Source: Thunnus maccoyii
Taxonomy: Eukaryota; Chordata; Actinopteri; Scombriformes; Scombridae
DNA: 64,000 nt
Reading direction: 5' to 3'
Assembly: GCF_910596095.1 (NCBI RefSeq)
Contig: NC_056535.1
Span: 29,697,505-29,761,504 of the forward strand
A program made the position numbers and the translations under genes. The first letter of the stretch is position 1. Each line of letters begins with the position of its first letter. This document shows, piece after piece, positions 40,001-51,000 of the stretch. The notes beneath the pieces are model-generated. The model ran no database searches. It saw only the letters and a program-made list of their open reading frames with translations, and was not told where the DNA came from.

Positions 40001-43000
40001 GGTTATATTCTATAATCCTCTTATTGTCAACAAATCCCACAAAAAGACCAAGAGCAACAATGAATTAATTCTACAAACAAACATTGTGTGTGTATCCAAA
40101 GCCTGATATCTCTTGTTGAAACAGGTTTCTCCGCACATCTTCCAGCAAAATGCAGCTGAATCACGTGCTTCTCAGTTCGAGGACGGCAGACTTCCTGAGA
40201 ATAAAAGGCACTGGAGCACAGTGATTAATTCACAGCTTTTAACTGTGCAAACAGATTAAGGTTTCAACACTACTGTGATTAAGACACAGTAGTGTTGAAC
40301 AATTAAAGGCTGTGAATTAATCGGTGTGCTTCAGTCCCTTTTGTTCTCTGGGAGTCTGATATATCTTATTCCTTTCTGCTGTAAAGCCACACTGCTGCAC
40401 TGGGTGACATGTTGCTTCACTACCATGAATACACACACTTATTTTGACTCAATCCCACACACACCGTCCTGCTGTCGGAAGTACTCATCCGCTGCAGAAA
40501 GTAGTTCCCAACAAATGTATTATTTTACCCTGTTTGAGGAACAATTCCTAAAAACTACAGGGACCAGCTGTTTTAGGAATCTAAAAAGGATTGTTAAACC
40601 TGCATTAACTGTTTTTTTTTGGCCACTTGGGGGCAGCAGAAAACAAAGGTGTGAACACACAACATTATTATTAATTTTGAGTCGTGTTTCTGTTTCTGCT
40701 GAATGTAAGTCCAATATTGTCTCCTTTTTAGCTCTGTTTTTGCCTTATTGCTGAGCAGGTAGTGTACAGTGGGTTTTTAGAGCTGAAAACAGCTGCCTGC
40801 TGTGGCTGAAAACGATGCTATGAGAGCACCGAGAGTGAACCAAAACAGTAAAGTTGCAGCTAAACAATGAGCTGAAACTCACTATAAAGCTCCGTAAAGC
40901 CGAAGGGAGCTGCAGATAATTCTTTGTAGGATCATCACTACGAGCGGCACCCCTCACATTACACACTGTCACATTGTTATTGTAAAAAAATATTGATTAT
41001 AGTGGCTTGAAAGATGTACATCCTCAGTTTGGACCAGTGGTCTTGGGGCTGAGTGCCACAGATGGGGCAGGGAAGTCAGAGAGTATTGAGTGATGGACTA
41101 ATGGATTGTTGTTTTTTGTCTTTTTAGGGGATTTGTTGACAATAACAACAAATCTAGAATAACACCAGACATATCCATTAATATTGATAAAATACAATCA
41201 ACTCTAATTAACACAGTATACTGTATTGTAGTGGTTCCCAACCTGGGGGTCGGGGTGCCCACAAGGGGTCGCTGGATTAATCTAAGGGGTCGCAAGATGA
41301 CAGGACAGGACAGCTTTCCTATAATTTTTGCTTTATTTATTCTGAATTAGTGTATTTGATCTCCCAAAGCCTCTAAAAGTTATTAAAATAAAAGAAAATA
41401 AGTCCTCTTTCATTAGAATCCAAAGTGTGATGAGGGATCCCAGGTAGACTTTGTTTTATTTTATGAGGTCACAAGCCAAAAAGGTTGGGAACCACTGCTG
41501 TACTGTATAGTATAAATGTGAGAGTCACACAATGAAACACATGATGGAAGCAGAAAACATGCCATATAAAGCATGAGTAGAAAGAATTGACTTTATATCG
41601 TGCTGACAACTTGTTTGTGCGGTAACTCTTCTTCTTCTCTTTCTCCAGCTCCCCCTCAATCAAATTTAAACTGGAAGATGGTCACGTTGTCACGTTATGG
41701 AGGAATATCTTTCTATCCCCCCTATTTCGCTAATTCCACTGCTCCCACTCCTACCTACCAAACCCGTCCCTACCCCACCCGACGCTACCCCACCCGACGC
41801 TACCTCACCCGACGCTACCCCACCCGACGCTACCCCACCCGTCTCTACCCCACCCGACGCTACTCCACTTGGCCCTACCCCACCCGTCCCTACCCCACTT
41901 GGCCCGACCCCACTTGGCCCTACCCTACTTGGCCCTACCCCACTTGGCCCTACCCCACTTGGCCCTACCCCACTTGGCCTTACCCCACTGAACCGCACCC
42001 CACCCATGAATACCCCACTCATCCCTACCCCACCCATGATTACCCCACTCGCCCCTACCCTACTCATCCCTACCCCACCCATGACTATCCCACACGTCCC
42101 TACCCCACACGTCCCTACACCACTCGTCCCTACCCCACACGTCCCTACACCACTCGTCCCTACACCACTCGTCCCTACCCCACACGTCCCTACCCCACAC
42201 GTCCCTACACCACTCGTCCCTACCCCACACGTCCCTACACCACTCGTCCCTACCCCACACATCCCTACCCCGCCACCACCTACCCTAGCTGGACCACCAC
42301 GGCGCCTCCCACTACTGGTGAGTATATTCACTAACAACCAAACAGAAACACTGAGTCAGCATCTGAAATCCAAAATATTATTTTGATCTACAGATTTGCT
42401 CCCATTATTTCTCTGATATTTTTAAAGTTAAGAGGTGATGCTATCAGATGATACAATAATTTGATTCTTGAGAGGGAAAGAAGCAGAACAAGAACCGAAT
42501 CCAGCACATTTGTGTTTGTTTGTGAAACTTTCTCTGTCAAAGAGCTGCATTAAAGACTTATAGTATGTGTTAAAGCATAATTTAACACTTAAAGGAAAGG
42601 TTCACAATTTTTCAAGTGTGTCTTTTCAAGTGGATATCTGCCACATTTACAGTCTTTTTAGCATCAAATTCCCTCTTTTTGTTTCCTCAGACAGTGTTTC
42701 TTTGTTGAGCTGTGGTGGAAGTATAGTAACAAAAAGAGGAACTTTGGCACTAAAGAGACTGTAACGTTGAAAGACATCTACTTGATTTGACTCATTTGGA
42801 TGACTGAAGCTTCATATTAGCTTCAGATAAAATACGTTAATATGTTAAATACATTTTTGCACAGGAGGAGGACTGTGGATTTTGTCCCCCATCACTTACA
42901 TTGTAAGTGCATTATGAAGGGATTTTCTAATGGTCAGTTGATTACAGCAAGCAAAAGAAAAACCTATTCAGTGTTAATTTGGGCATCTGACTGTTGTTTT

Positions 43001-45263
43001 AAGACAGACTTGAAAAATTGTGAACCTGTCCTTTAATGCACTTTTTTGAGAAGTCCATTAATTCTGTTCTACAGACCATAGAAACAGTATATACACATAA
43101 ATGAGAAATGCCAAAAACAAGACACAAGGAATAATTTCATAGATGAAGAGTTATTTCACAACACTCTACTGTCACCAACACATTGAATGTAATGTACCGT
43201 TACCACTATAAGCATAGTGGCTTTACAGAAGGACCTTTGTAGCTTCCATCTGTTATTATTATTATACTATCATTGCATTTATTGACAGCAGCCTGTATAC
43301 AGACACATGCACACGTAGGAGACAACCAGAGTCCAAGCACCTACATGATGATCTACATGATGCTGCTTTCACGTTGGCGATACTTATTAGGGTTAAATTT
43401 ATATTGACCATGTCTCTCAGAAACAAACATGCAGCCCACAACTCATTTTCATTTCCCTGCTTCTTTTGGTTTTGTTTTTACAATTTGAGAACAATGTGTA
43501 GTTGTTACACTGGAACTACTTGTTCCAACTGATGATATACAGTAACTTATTGTAGGCATAATTTATGTAAACAGTGTGGGAAATGTCAGTATGCAATATA
43601 ATGCTGCAAACTAATGATTATTTTCATTATCGATTAATCTGCCAATTATTTTCCTGATTAATCGATTAGTTGTTTTGTCCATAAAACGTCAGAAAATGGT
43701 AAAAAAAAATGTCCATCACAGTTTTCCAGAGCCCAAGATGATGTCCTGAAATGTCTTGTTTTGTCCCCAACCAACAACACAAAAAAGTCAACGCTGACTT
43801 AAAGCGTGAAAGAAAATGTGAACCTTCATCTGAGGTGGATTATAACTGCACAGGCACATTTCTATTGTGTGTTTTAGGCTCTTCCCTTTTAAATGAATGT
43901 ACTACAACAACCAAAAGCTGTTAATGTGTTTTTTGTTTACTTACACTTACTTATTAACACTCTCCATGACCCCTGCAGGTGTGTCCGTGTGTCTGCGTTA
44001 TCTCATTGACTTTGAAACATCAAGCAGAATCTTCACACTGAGTCCAGCCAGCAGAAACCCAATGATTCTGGGAGTCAGGGGCTCTGATACGTATTCACTG
44101 TACATGCCCAGTTCCAGTTACTACTACTGGTACTTCACACCCAACATAAAGTTCCAGTCACTCATTGAACCGGAAATCTGGACCAGAGTCTGCCTCACTG
44201 TGGACACCAACAGTGTGGTCCAGGTGTTTAGTGGCTCAAACATGAGCATCAGGAAGATCCTGCCTTTTCAGGTAAGGAAAGAGTAGTGCAAGCTGAAGCA
44301 CATCTAATTTGTTTAACATTTTTGTTGCTACAGCCTGATTATGAAACTTTTTGAGTCTGCAAAAAAGAAGAAAAAAAAAACCTATAAAAATGCTATTTCT
44401 CAATCGCACAGTTGGAAACAATGCCAGTGTTAAATTCTGAATATACATTTTTATATTTGATCAGCAAATGATTTTTAAACATTTTTTTAACATTACTAAG
44501 AGTGCTACATATTTTCAGCTGTTCCATAAGTTTCATAAATACAATGTTTCTTACATTAGTCCTCACAATGTATTTTTTAAACATGTAAATTCCTCTCAAA
44601 TCATGTTGACTTTCTCTCATTTTAAACAGTTTTTGGGTACTTTCATGTAATAATTGAATTTTAACTCTATACATGATTTGAACCATTTTAAAGTTTGCTA
44701 AATCTCCAAATTTTAGAGTGTTTAATTTAATAAACAGTGCATTTGTTGGTTCTTGAATCTGCATAAACAGTGTAAAAAACATTGTTAGATTCTGCTTTAT
44801 AAATATTAATCATTGTGGAACTGTGCATTCAAGCCTAATTTCTGCTCCCATACGTATCAGTCCCTCTGTCTGCTCCTCCTGTCTTGTATCACATTTTCAA
44901 GGTTCTCCTCACTTTAAATGTTCCCTCAATAGAGCAGCCATCTTTAAAAGATATAACTGTTGACTTTCTATATTTTTCTTATTGTCAACAAATCTCATGT
45001 GCAGAGCCAAACCAACAATGCACTGATTTACTTAGAAGTATTGTGTGTGTATCCAAAGCCTGATATATCTTATTCTTCACTCTTTGTGTCCATGTATGTT
45101 GGTGTGTGTGTGTGTGTGTGTGTTCAGAATGTGTGGTCAGGTGAGCCTATGATTGAATTTTCAGGTATTGACGCTCAGGTGACAGATGTCCAGATATGGG
45201 ATTATGCTCTCAGCCACAAAGAAATCTTCAACTACATGACCCGTGGTGTCTACAGGTATGACC

Positions 45264-45295
<32 letters not shown>

Positions 45296-47537
45296 TCAGT
45301 TGTTTTATAACTTTATAGTCAGGTTACACCAGTAAGGATCAAGTCTGTTCAAATTGAGGTTATTGGTTATGTTGCACAAATCGTCAAACGAGGTTTACAT
45401 TTAAACCAAAGTCAAGACTGGACTTATAATAAGTTTATATTATATCTAAAGGTGCTATCACTTCAATATGGTGATTATACGTTATATATGTAGTTATATA
45501 TGTAGTTACATAAGTGAAGTAGTGAATACAAAATAAATAAGGTAACACTACTACATATTTAATTTATTCTGTATTCACTACTTCACCTTTATAAATACAT
45601 ACCGTATATAATTATAGCTACATCTACCAGAACAGAACTATTACTTCTGCACATAGTTTGCACTTTTTTTTTTTACAATGCACAAGTCAGGTCATGTATA
45701 TAGCCTAAGTATTGTAATGTTTATAATGTATATAGACCGAATGTCATTTACTTGACTTCTTATTTTGTTGTATTTATTACTCTTATATATACTCTATACT
45801 CTTATCTGTTTCCTGCACTGCTGTAACATGCAAATTTTCCCTCTCGGGATCAATAAAGTCTTATCTATATGGCTCTTATCTTATATGGCAGCTGAAAAAA
45901 CATTGACAAACTCAGAATTTGGTTTTGACTTACAAATTTCAGGTTCATCTCAGATACTAGACCTGAGACTGTATACCTACCTAACACTACTTCAATTCAT
46001 ACTAACAGTATCCAGGTCTTCAGAAACAAACTGTAGAAGTAACAGTACAAGCAAACATTAGCTCATCTCAACATTTCATCTACGTTACGTTTCATTCTTG
46101 TATGAAGTCACGAAATCTTGGCTAGCTAGCTAATGCAGCTAAGATTATCTCTGAAATATTTCTGAGTCTGAAGCTTTCAACTTTCAAATGACCCCGAAGT
46201 TCACATAGAGAAATCAAACCAAGAACAGATTGCACTATCACTGTGGATAGTTGAGGGGTCTGGGAGATACTTCCTATTTTAAAGTCTTTTTTGTCCACTA
46301 CATCAACATATCTGCTCTCTAAATCACTTGTCCTGTGTTCTCAAATCAGAAACCAAAAGAACTTTATATTTTAAATTCTTTCTTTTCATGATGGTGCCCC
46401 CTAATTTTACATTATTTCAATTAAATACTGTTCTGCCATCTGCTTATGTACCTGGAGTCCTTATTTCAAATGAAGTCTTCAGTCAGAGGCAGAGCAGACG
46501 GTCACACTGAGCCTGATTGCATCCTGCTACACAACGCAGTAGCCACAGACTCTGAACAACAACTCACATTAGCTTTTCTGCTAAAGTCTTCTTCTTATCT
46601 AACTAACAAACATGAACACACATCTTGTCCTGCACCTTAGCTTGTTGCAGCACATTAAACACCATGTGAACATATCTGCAAATGTCACTTTGTCCAAATC
46701 TATGACTTATAGCTACAGCAGTTTGTTTACTTTGTTCTGTATGGTGTAACATCAGTGGCAGCTGCTGTCAATCAAACACAGACACCAACACACTCCTCCA
46801 GTCAGCTGAGACAAAAAGGAGCATTTTTGATATTATAAAGACCTTTTTTAAAGACCTCTTCAATATCAGACTGTATTTTATTGAGTCCCTGAGTAGTTGA
46901 ATTGTTGAATTTGTCAAATGATGTTAAAACATATAGTTTATATTTCACAAAGTAAGGTATCAATATTGTTACCCAGCCCAGGCCTTTATAAATATATTTT
47001 ATGTTGCATCATGAAACAAAATCCTTTCATTTCTTTAACCTTAAAATTCCATTAATTTACCCATTAATAAAGATGAAATTAAGGTATTCATTAATGGGTA
47101 TTAAAGGGATAATTAATGGATAAATTAATGGATTGAAATTTTTTTAAAGAGTAAAAACCCTTAACATGGTGCAAAAACCATGAAACACACCACACCTTAA
47201 CTTATTCCTTAAAATGCCTTAATTGACAATATAAACCAAAGTGACATTTTACAGTTAAATATCCTTTATCATAAAAGGATTGCAAACTTTTTGGACTTGG
47301 TTTAAATTCATCATTTCAATATATAAAGTATGTGTTTGTGTTTTCAGGCCGTACCAAGGCTCTGTCCTCACCTGGTCTGACGTCAGCTATACTGTTAGTG
47401 GAAAAACGCTATTTGAGGACAGCTATGAGTTGCTGGGAGGACAGGTCAGCAGCAGAAAAAGAGGGCATCAACCAAAGGCGGAGAGGAAGACCTGGAACGT
47501 TTTCAATAAAAGTGGAAGGAAAGAGGAAAGGCTTTAA
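36783..47537 (+). CDS. Tyr-Pro-Thr repeat / pentraxin-domain fusion protein
   Basis: Five exons: 36783-36933, 41649-42317, 43979-44271, 45128-45255 and 47348-47537 (TAA). Phases are consistent, giving 476 aa. Exon 1 encodes a basic N-terminus and a hydrophobic stretch (MKKMGKLLFVPVALVVIGFG), either a signal peptide or a type II anchor; no clear cleavage site is seen. Exon 2 encodes about 34 pentapeptides of the form xxYPT (Tyr, Pro and Thr rich), a likely extended and O-glycosylated stalk. Exons 3-5 encode a pentraxin-like fold: VSVCLRYLIDF, PEIWTRVCLTVD (the two conserved Cys), DVQIWDYALSHKEI and LTWSDVSY. Pentraxins are secreted pattern-recognition lectins such as CRP and SAP (family knowledge). 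The usual first beta-strands and the QEQD calcium site are not recognisable. A basic tail follows LLGGQ. I do not recognise a named orthologue, and function is unknown. Exon 1 is the least certain part. Confidence 0.72.
36936..36999. repeat. (CA)n abutting the exon 1 donor of the pentraxin gene
   Basis: About 32 CA units beginning at donor position +3 (CAG then GTACACAC). Confidence 0.97.
37270..38080 (+). pseudogene. LINE (non-LTR) 3' fragment
   Basis: Translation in shifting frames gives LCLVYKILNGLAPPPLCDFV and IPFRHTAFGPSAFSVKA, the post-RT region of fish LINEs. The 3' end reads GTAAGGGACTACAGATGAAA, CTGGTACAGTGCATC and then AATAAATACAATAAGATA. It is 5' truncated, frame-broken and lies in intron 1 of the pentraxin-repeat gene. 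Confidence 0.75.
38671..39163. repeat. Inverted pair of ~210-bp repeats
   Basis: Arm 38671-38889 and arm 38966-39163 are reverse-complementary over most of their length. Shared landmarks include CTATATTTTTCTTATTG, CTGATATATCTTA, GCCGTAGAGCTCCATTGTTG and GCTGCACTGGGTGACATGTT. About 75 bp separates them. Related partial copies occur at 39995-40115, 40355-40425 and 44965-45080. Confidence 0.8.
39181..39335 (+). mobile_element. tRNA-derived SINE, short copy
   Basis: GAGCACCGTGGTGGTCTAGGG carries an A-box-like head and CAGTTTGAGTCCAACTG is a B-box-like element, as in fish tRNA-derived SINEs. The tail AAAGGCACAATATGCCAAAAA is the usual 3' end. The middle of the body is deleted. Confidence 0.7.
39773..39795. 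repeat. (CA)n microsatellite
   Basis: About ten CA units following a short CT run. Confidence 0.9.
40191..40354. repeat. Foldback element with nested hairpin
   Basis: Outer arms 40191-40236 and 40309-40354 are near-perfect inverted copies (landmarks GATTAATTCACAGC and GCTGTGAATTAATC). An inner 13-bp perfect pair CAACACTACTGTG lies at 40265-40277 and 40285-40297. Confidence 0.85.
41229..41497. mobile_element. hAT-type MITE with 8-bp target duplication
   Basis: Ends TAGTGGTTCCCAACCT and AGGTTGGGAACCACTG are terminal inverted repeats. Flanks CTGTATTG (41221-41228) and CTGTACTG (41498-41505) match at 7 of 8 positions, as expected for a hAT target duplication. The interior keeps GGGGTCGC copies. 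It lies in intron 1 of the pentraxin-repeat gene, 150 bp before exon 2. Confidence 0.85.
41756..42285 (+). repeat. Coding 15-bp minisatellite (xxYPT pentapeptides)
   Basis: About 34 tandem copies of a unit near CCCTACCCCACCCGT lie inside exon 2. They fall into blocks by their variable residues: TRRYP, then TWPYP, then THxYP, then TRPYP alternating with TRPYT. The unit length is a multiple of three, so frame is kept whatever the copy number, and other frames on both strands are also open by composition. Confidence 0.97.
42590..43035. mobile_element. MITE with ~34-bp terminal inverted repeats
   Basis: Left end TAAAGGAAAGGTTCACAATT..TTCAAGTGTGTCTT and right end AAGACAGACTTGAAAAATTG..CCTGTCCTTTA are inverted copies. 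It is the intact relative of the split element at 10323-11780. It lies in intron 2 of the pentraxin-repeat gene. Confidence 0.8.
43600..43800 (+). repeat. AT-rich dispersed repeat family A, copy 3
   Basis: ATTATCGATTAATCTGCCAA, GATTAATCGATTAGTTGTTT and GTCAGAAAATGGTAAAAAAA, then AAATGTCTTGTTTTGTCC, are in the inverse orientation to copies 1 and 2. The 3' end is truncated. Confidence 0.75.
45099..45123. repeat. (TG)n at exon 4 acceptor of the pentraxin gene
   Basis: About 11 TG units run into the acceptor TTCAG at 45123-45127. Confidence 0.95.
45267..45289. repeat. (TG)n after exon 4 donor of the pentraxin gene
   Basis: About ten TG units starting 12 bp after the donor at 45256, so this exon too is flanked on both sides. 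Confidence 0.95.
45512..45589. repeat. Small inverted repeat
   Basis: Arms 45512-45539 and 45561-45589 pair around GTGAAGTAGTGAATACA with a 21-bp spacer; probably a small foldback element. Confidence 0.75.
45640..45890 (+). mobile_element. LINE 3' tail
   Basis: GCACTGCTGTAACATGCAAA, TTTTCCCTCTCGGGATCAAT and AAAGTCTTATC followed by repeated TTATCT-like units is the typical 3' end of a fish non-LTR element. No coding part remains. Confidence 0.6.
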
Positions 47538-47795
47538 TCATACATACATGTGTATGTATGCATGTGTCCTGTTTCTTCCTGATTGATATTCAAAAATGCA
47601 TTAATTGAGATTTAATCAACAATCAGTAGTTAATCATAAATGTATTATAAATGTTACCGATTTGATGGATGTATGTGATTATATTTACAATCCTAACAGT
47701 GTCAGTATTAAAAATATTTTAATTTTTACGAACATCTTTATAACGACTTTTTTTTAAAAGTCTTTGTTTCCTAATTTTGTAATTATTAAAAAAGC

Positions 47796-47801
47796 AATAA
47801 A
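47796..47801 (+). terminator. Candidate polyadenylation signal of the pentraxin gene
   Basis: AATAAA in AAGCAATAAAGAG, 259 bp after the stop codon, is the first canonical hexamer downstream. Confidence 0.5.
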
Positions 47802-47879
47802 GAGATGGCTGACAGAATATTGTTATTTATTGTCACTTTTATATAACATGCAACTGGGAGGTCAGACCCCATTGTGCCT

Positions 47880-48065
47880 TAAAGGAATAGTTCAACAATT
47901 TGGGAAATATGCTACAGTAAATATGCAAGACCTGTTTAGCCTAGCTTAGCATAAAGACTGGAAGTAGGGGGAAACAGCTAGCCTGGGTCTGTCCAAAGTT
48001 CAAAACCACCTACCAGCACCTCCTAAGTTCACTAATAAACAATTACAAATATCACAGTAAACGGT
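47880..48065 (+). mobile_element. Percomorph MITE fragment
   Basis: TTAAAGGAATAGTTCAACAATT, TTAGCCTAGCTTAGCATAAA, GGGGGAAACAGCTAGCCTGG and CTACCAGCACCTCCTAAGTT occur in the order of a very common percomorph MITE. The 3' end is missing. Confidence 0.7.
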
Positions 48066-51000
48066 ATTATCACGATAATCAACAACGTTTCCTGGAATCC
48101 TTCTATTAGTGCTAAAATATAGTTAAATTACTTCACAGCATGATCACCTTGGATTTTATTCACTGAGCAGCAGTCTGTATGTTGCAGCTTTATTTGACTG
48201 TATAAGACGTAACATCAAAAAAAGTTTAAACTGTGAACAAAAGCAGGCTGTTCAGTGACTGACAATCACTTTAAATGCAGCTCAGCGTCTCTGAGAACTT
48301 TGTAGTAAGTGTTACCTGCTGGCTGTTAACATTTTTAAAAGGCAGAGAAATTTAACATAACAGTTATACTGGACTCTTACAGGCTGCTTGTGGCTAAACA
48401 AAATCAAACTGCCGATGAAGGCAGGAGCTGCTGTGTGTTCATGGTGTCCTCTGAAAACAACGCTAATGATGGTAATGGAAATGGTTGGCGGTATTGATAC
48501 AGCATGTTTCACCATGGTATGTTGTAAAAACAGTACTGTATCTTGTTTAATCCATAAACAAACAGAAATGTAAAAATTATAAATCATGGTTTTCAGGAAG
48601 TTATGAGCTGGAACCATTTCTTGACCATCAACTGTTTATCTCTCCTGCTATAGCATTGATTAGCATATTATCAGTAAACAATATCAGTACCAAATACTCA
48701 ACAACAAGACTTAATGAAGTCACTGCGCCTGGCTGTTGTGGTTTTGATAGTCACAGACAGACACATTTCACCAAAGTATACAATTTATAAATTTGTATGC
48801 AGTTTTTTTTTTAAAACCTATTAGTTTGGATTATAAATCACAGATCACACAATATCATCCACAGCAGCAACAGGCAAGAGAATCCATTAAAATTTAAGCT
48901 GTCTGTTTAATGACATTATAATAACCACTGTGGTCAAAGTTATGTCAGCTGTTATTTGTTTTGTGCAGAAGACAAAAAAAATAATAAATCAACAGTGACC
49001 TCACCAGAATCATGAAAAAAACCCTCCAACTTAGGTCTCACAGCAGCCTTATTGAAAAATTGGTCAGAAAGTGTACAAAACTGTTAATTTCCACACACAA
49101 GAAGCTGCTATAACAGCTGCTAGCAGCCAATGATAGTTTGACTCTAGTTAGCTTGGAAGCTAGCTAGCTTACTTTACTACAGTACGAGAACCTAGCTAAC
49201 GTTAGCTAGAGCAACATTTACGGGCCAAAATATTAAAATATGAACTTATACTGTTTGCAACATGTTTTTCAGTTATAAACAGTGGCTTGAACAAGCTACA
49301 TTTCATCTTGGTTAGCAGGAGTTGTGTAGCACAGTGCTAGCAAGATAAAACATCCCAAGTCTTCAAAATGGCCGCTGTGTGAATGTTTTTATTATAATAC
49401 TGTATAAAGCAAAAGAAAAAAACCCAAAACATACAAATAATGTCTTTAAAAATTCAAACAAGGTTCAAATTACAATAAAGCCAACATAAGATTGTGATAA
49501 ACATCTTTGCATTTGCTTACAAAAACCTGTAGACCTTCATGTGAAAACGGCCAACAGATAACAATTTCATCACTTTCGTCATGACGCTTGTTATCAATAC
49601 TTTTAATAAGACAGTCCTTCAGGCCGACAGAGTGGTTTAGTGTAGTGGTTATGGCTTAAACAAAAACAAAAACAGTGTAAACTGAGCAAAATATCTGAAG
49701 CTACGCAACATAATGGCTAGGTGCTTATATTAGCTTACATTGACATTTTGAATTTGTAGCATCGTATCATTTTCCTCCCAGGCAGTTAAGGTACAATATG
49801 ATGGTCAAATATTTTACGACTTTGACAGGAGAATATCTTGAAAGTGTTATTAGCATTAAACATTTAAGATAGCCACAGCTTATGACTGTTCCTGTGTCCA
49901 CATAAACCAACAAGATATTGTCCAATTCACTGGAAAGCGTTAGATGCACACAAACTTATGGTTTGCAGACTGCAAGTAAGGAAACAATCTCATTGAGCTT
50001 TCCTTTCATTTGAATAGATGCTACTCATTTTTTTTAAAGAGACTGGGACTCGTGTAGTTTTTGTACGTCATGGGATTATAAATCTTAATTTGAGTTTGAC
50101 AGAACAGAGTGCAGCTATGGGTGGATCAATACTTCATACAGGTGCCTCAGATAGTTTAAATACAATGTCTCTTTAAAAAATGTTTTTTAAACTTATCTAG
50201 TGAGGGTTACATCCTTTAAGGTATAACTGTTACCAGTTGGTTGTGCCCCGGGCAAATATTTTATCATTTTGGGCAGACAGGAGACATACATCAGATCACA
50301 AAAATATGCAGTTATGTTTGTTTTCGTTGTCTAACCCTAACCATAACTTATCCATATAGTTTAATTGCCATAAACAAATCTATTAAACCATAACCATACC
50401 ATAACTGCCATAAGCAGATATTATATTTTATTGAAATCATAGAGAGATCAGTCATAGCAGGTAATCTAGGGCTTTGCTCAAGGTTGCTTAATCACATTAT
50501 AATTCAATTTTCACAAGCATGAATACATGGTCATTGACACCAATAAATAGGTGGACCTTAGCAATTTAGTTATTCTTTAAAACCTAATTGACTAATGGTG
50601 ACAACATTAGTGAGATGTTTTCAGGTTTAGTAATCCCATAGTGTCTGTTAGCAAACAAACTACAAATTCAAAATGTCAAAGTGTTTCATTGTAATTATTC
50701 TAAGAAAGGTGAATTAACATTATATGGAGCAATTCTTATTTAAATATCTGTATTAAGTAAGACATCTGTTGTAATAACAAAATAATTATAGTACATCCTC
50801 ATATCTGGGCCATCATTTCACTTTACAGCATTATGTACAAAACTCTTCATTCTCTACAGAGTGGAATATGAGAATAGCCCTCCATAAAAAATTCAAACTT
50901 GTTAAAATAAGTTTTTTTTTTTAGTTTTTTTTTTTACAAATATAAAATTTGGTTGCCCAACAACCAAATGTCACAGGTTTTTCCAACCAGCATATTTTTT

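Noticed and set aside
41690..42337. Long open frames on the minus strand and in another plus frame across the repeat (VGTCGVGTSGVG and PTPPDATPP types)
   Set aside because: They arise because a 15-bp repeat lacking stop codons is open in most frames. Only the YPT frame joins neighbouring exons in phase.
49630..49665. AGAGTGGTTTAGTGTAGTGGTT as a possible tRNA or SINE A-box
   Set aside because: No B-box or cloverleaf follows, so the similarity is too short to call.
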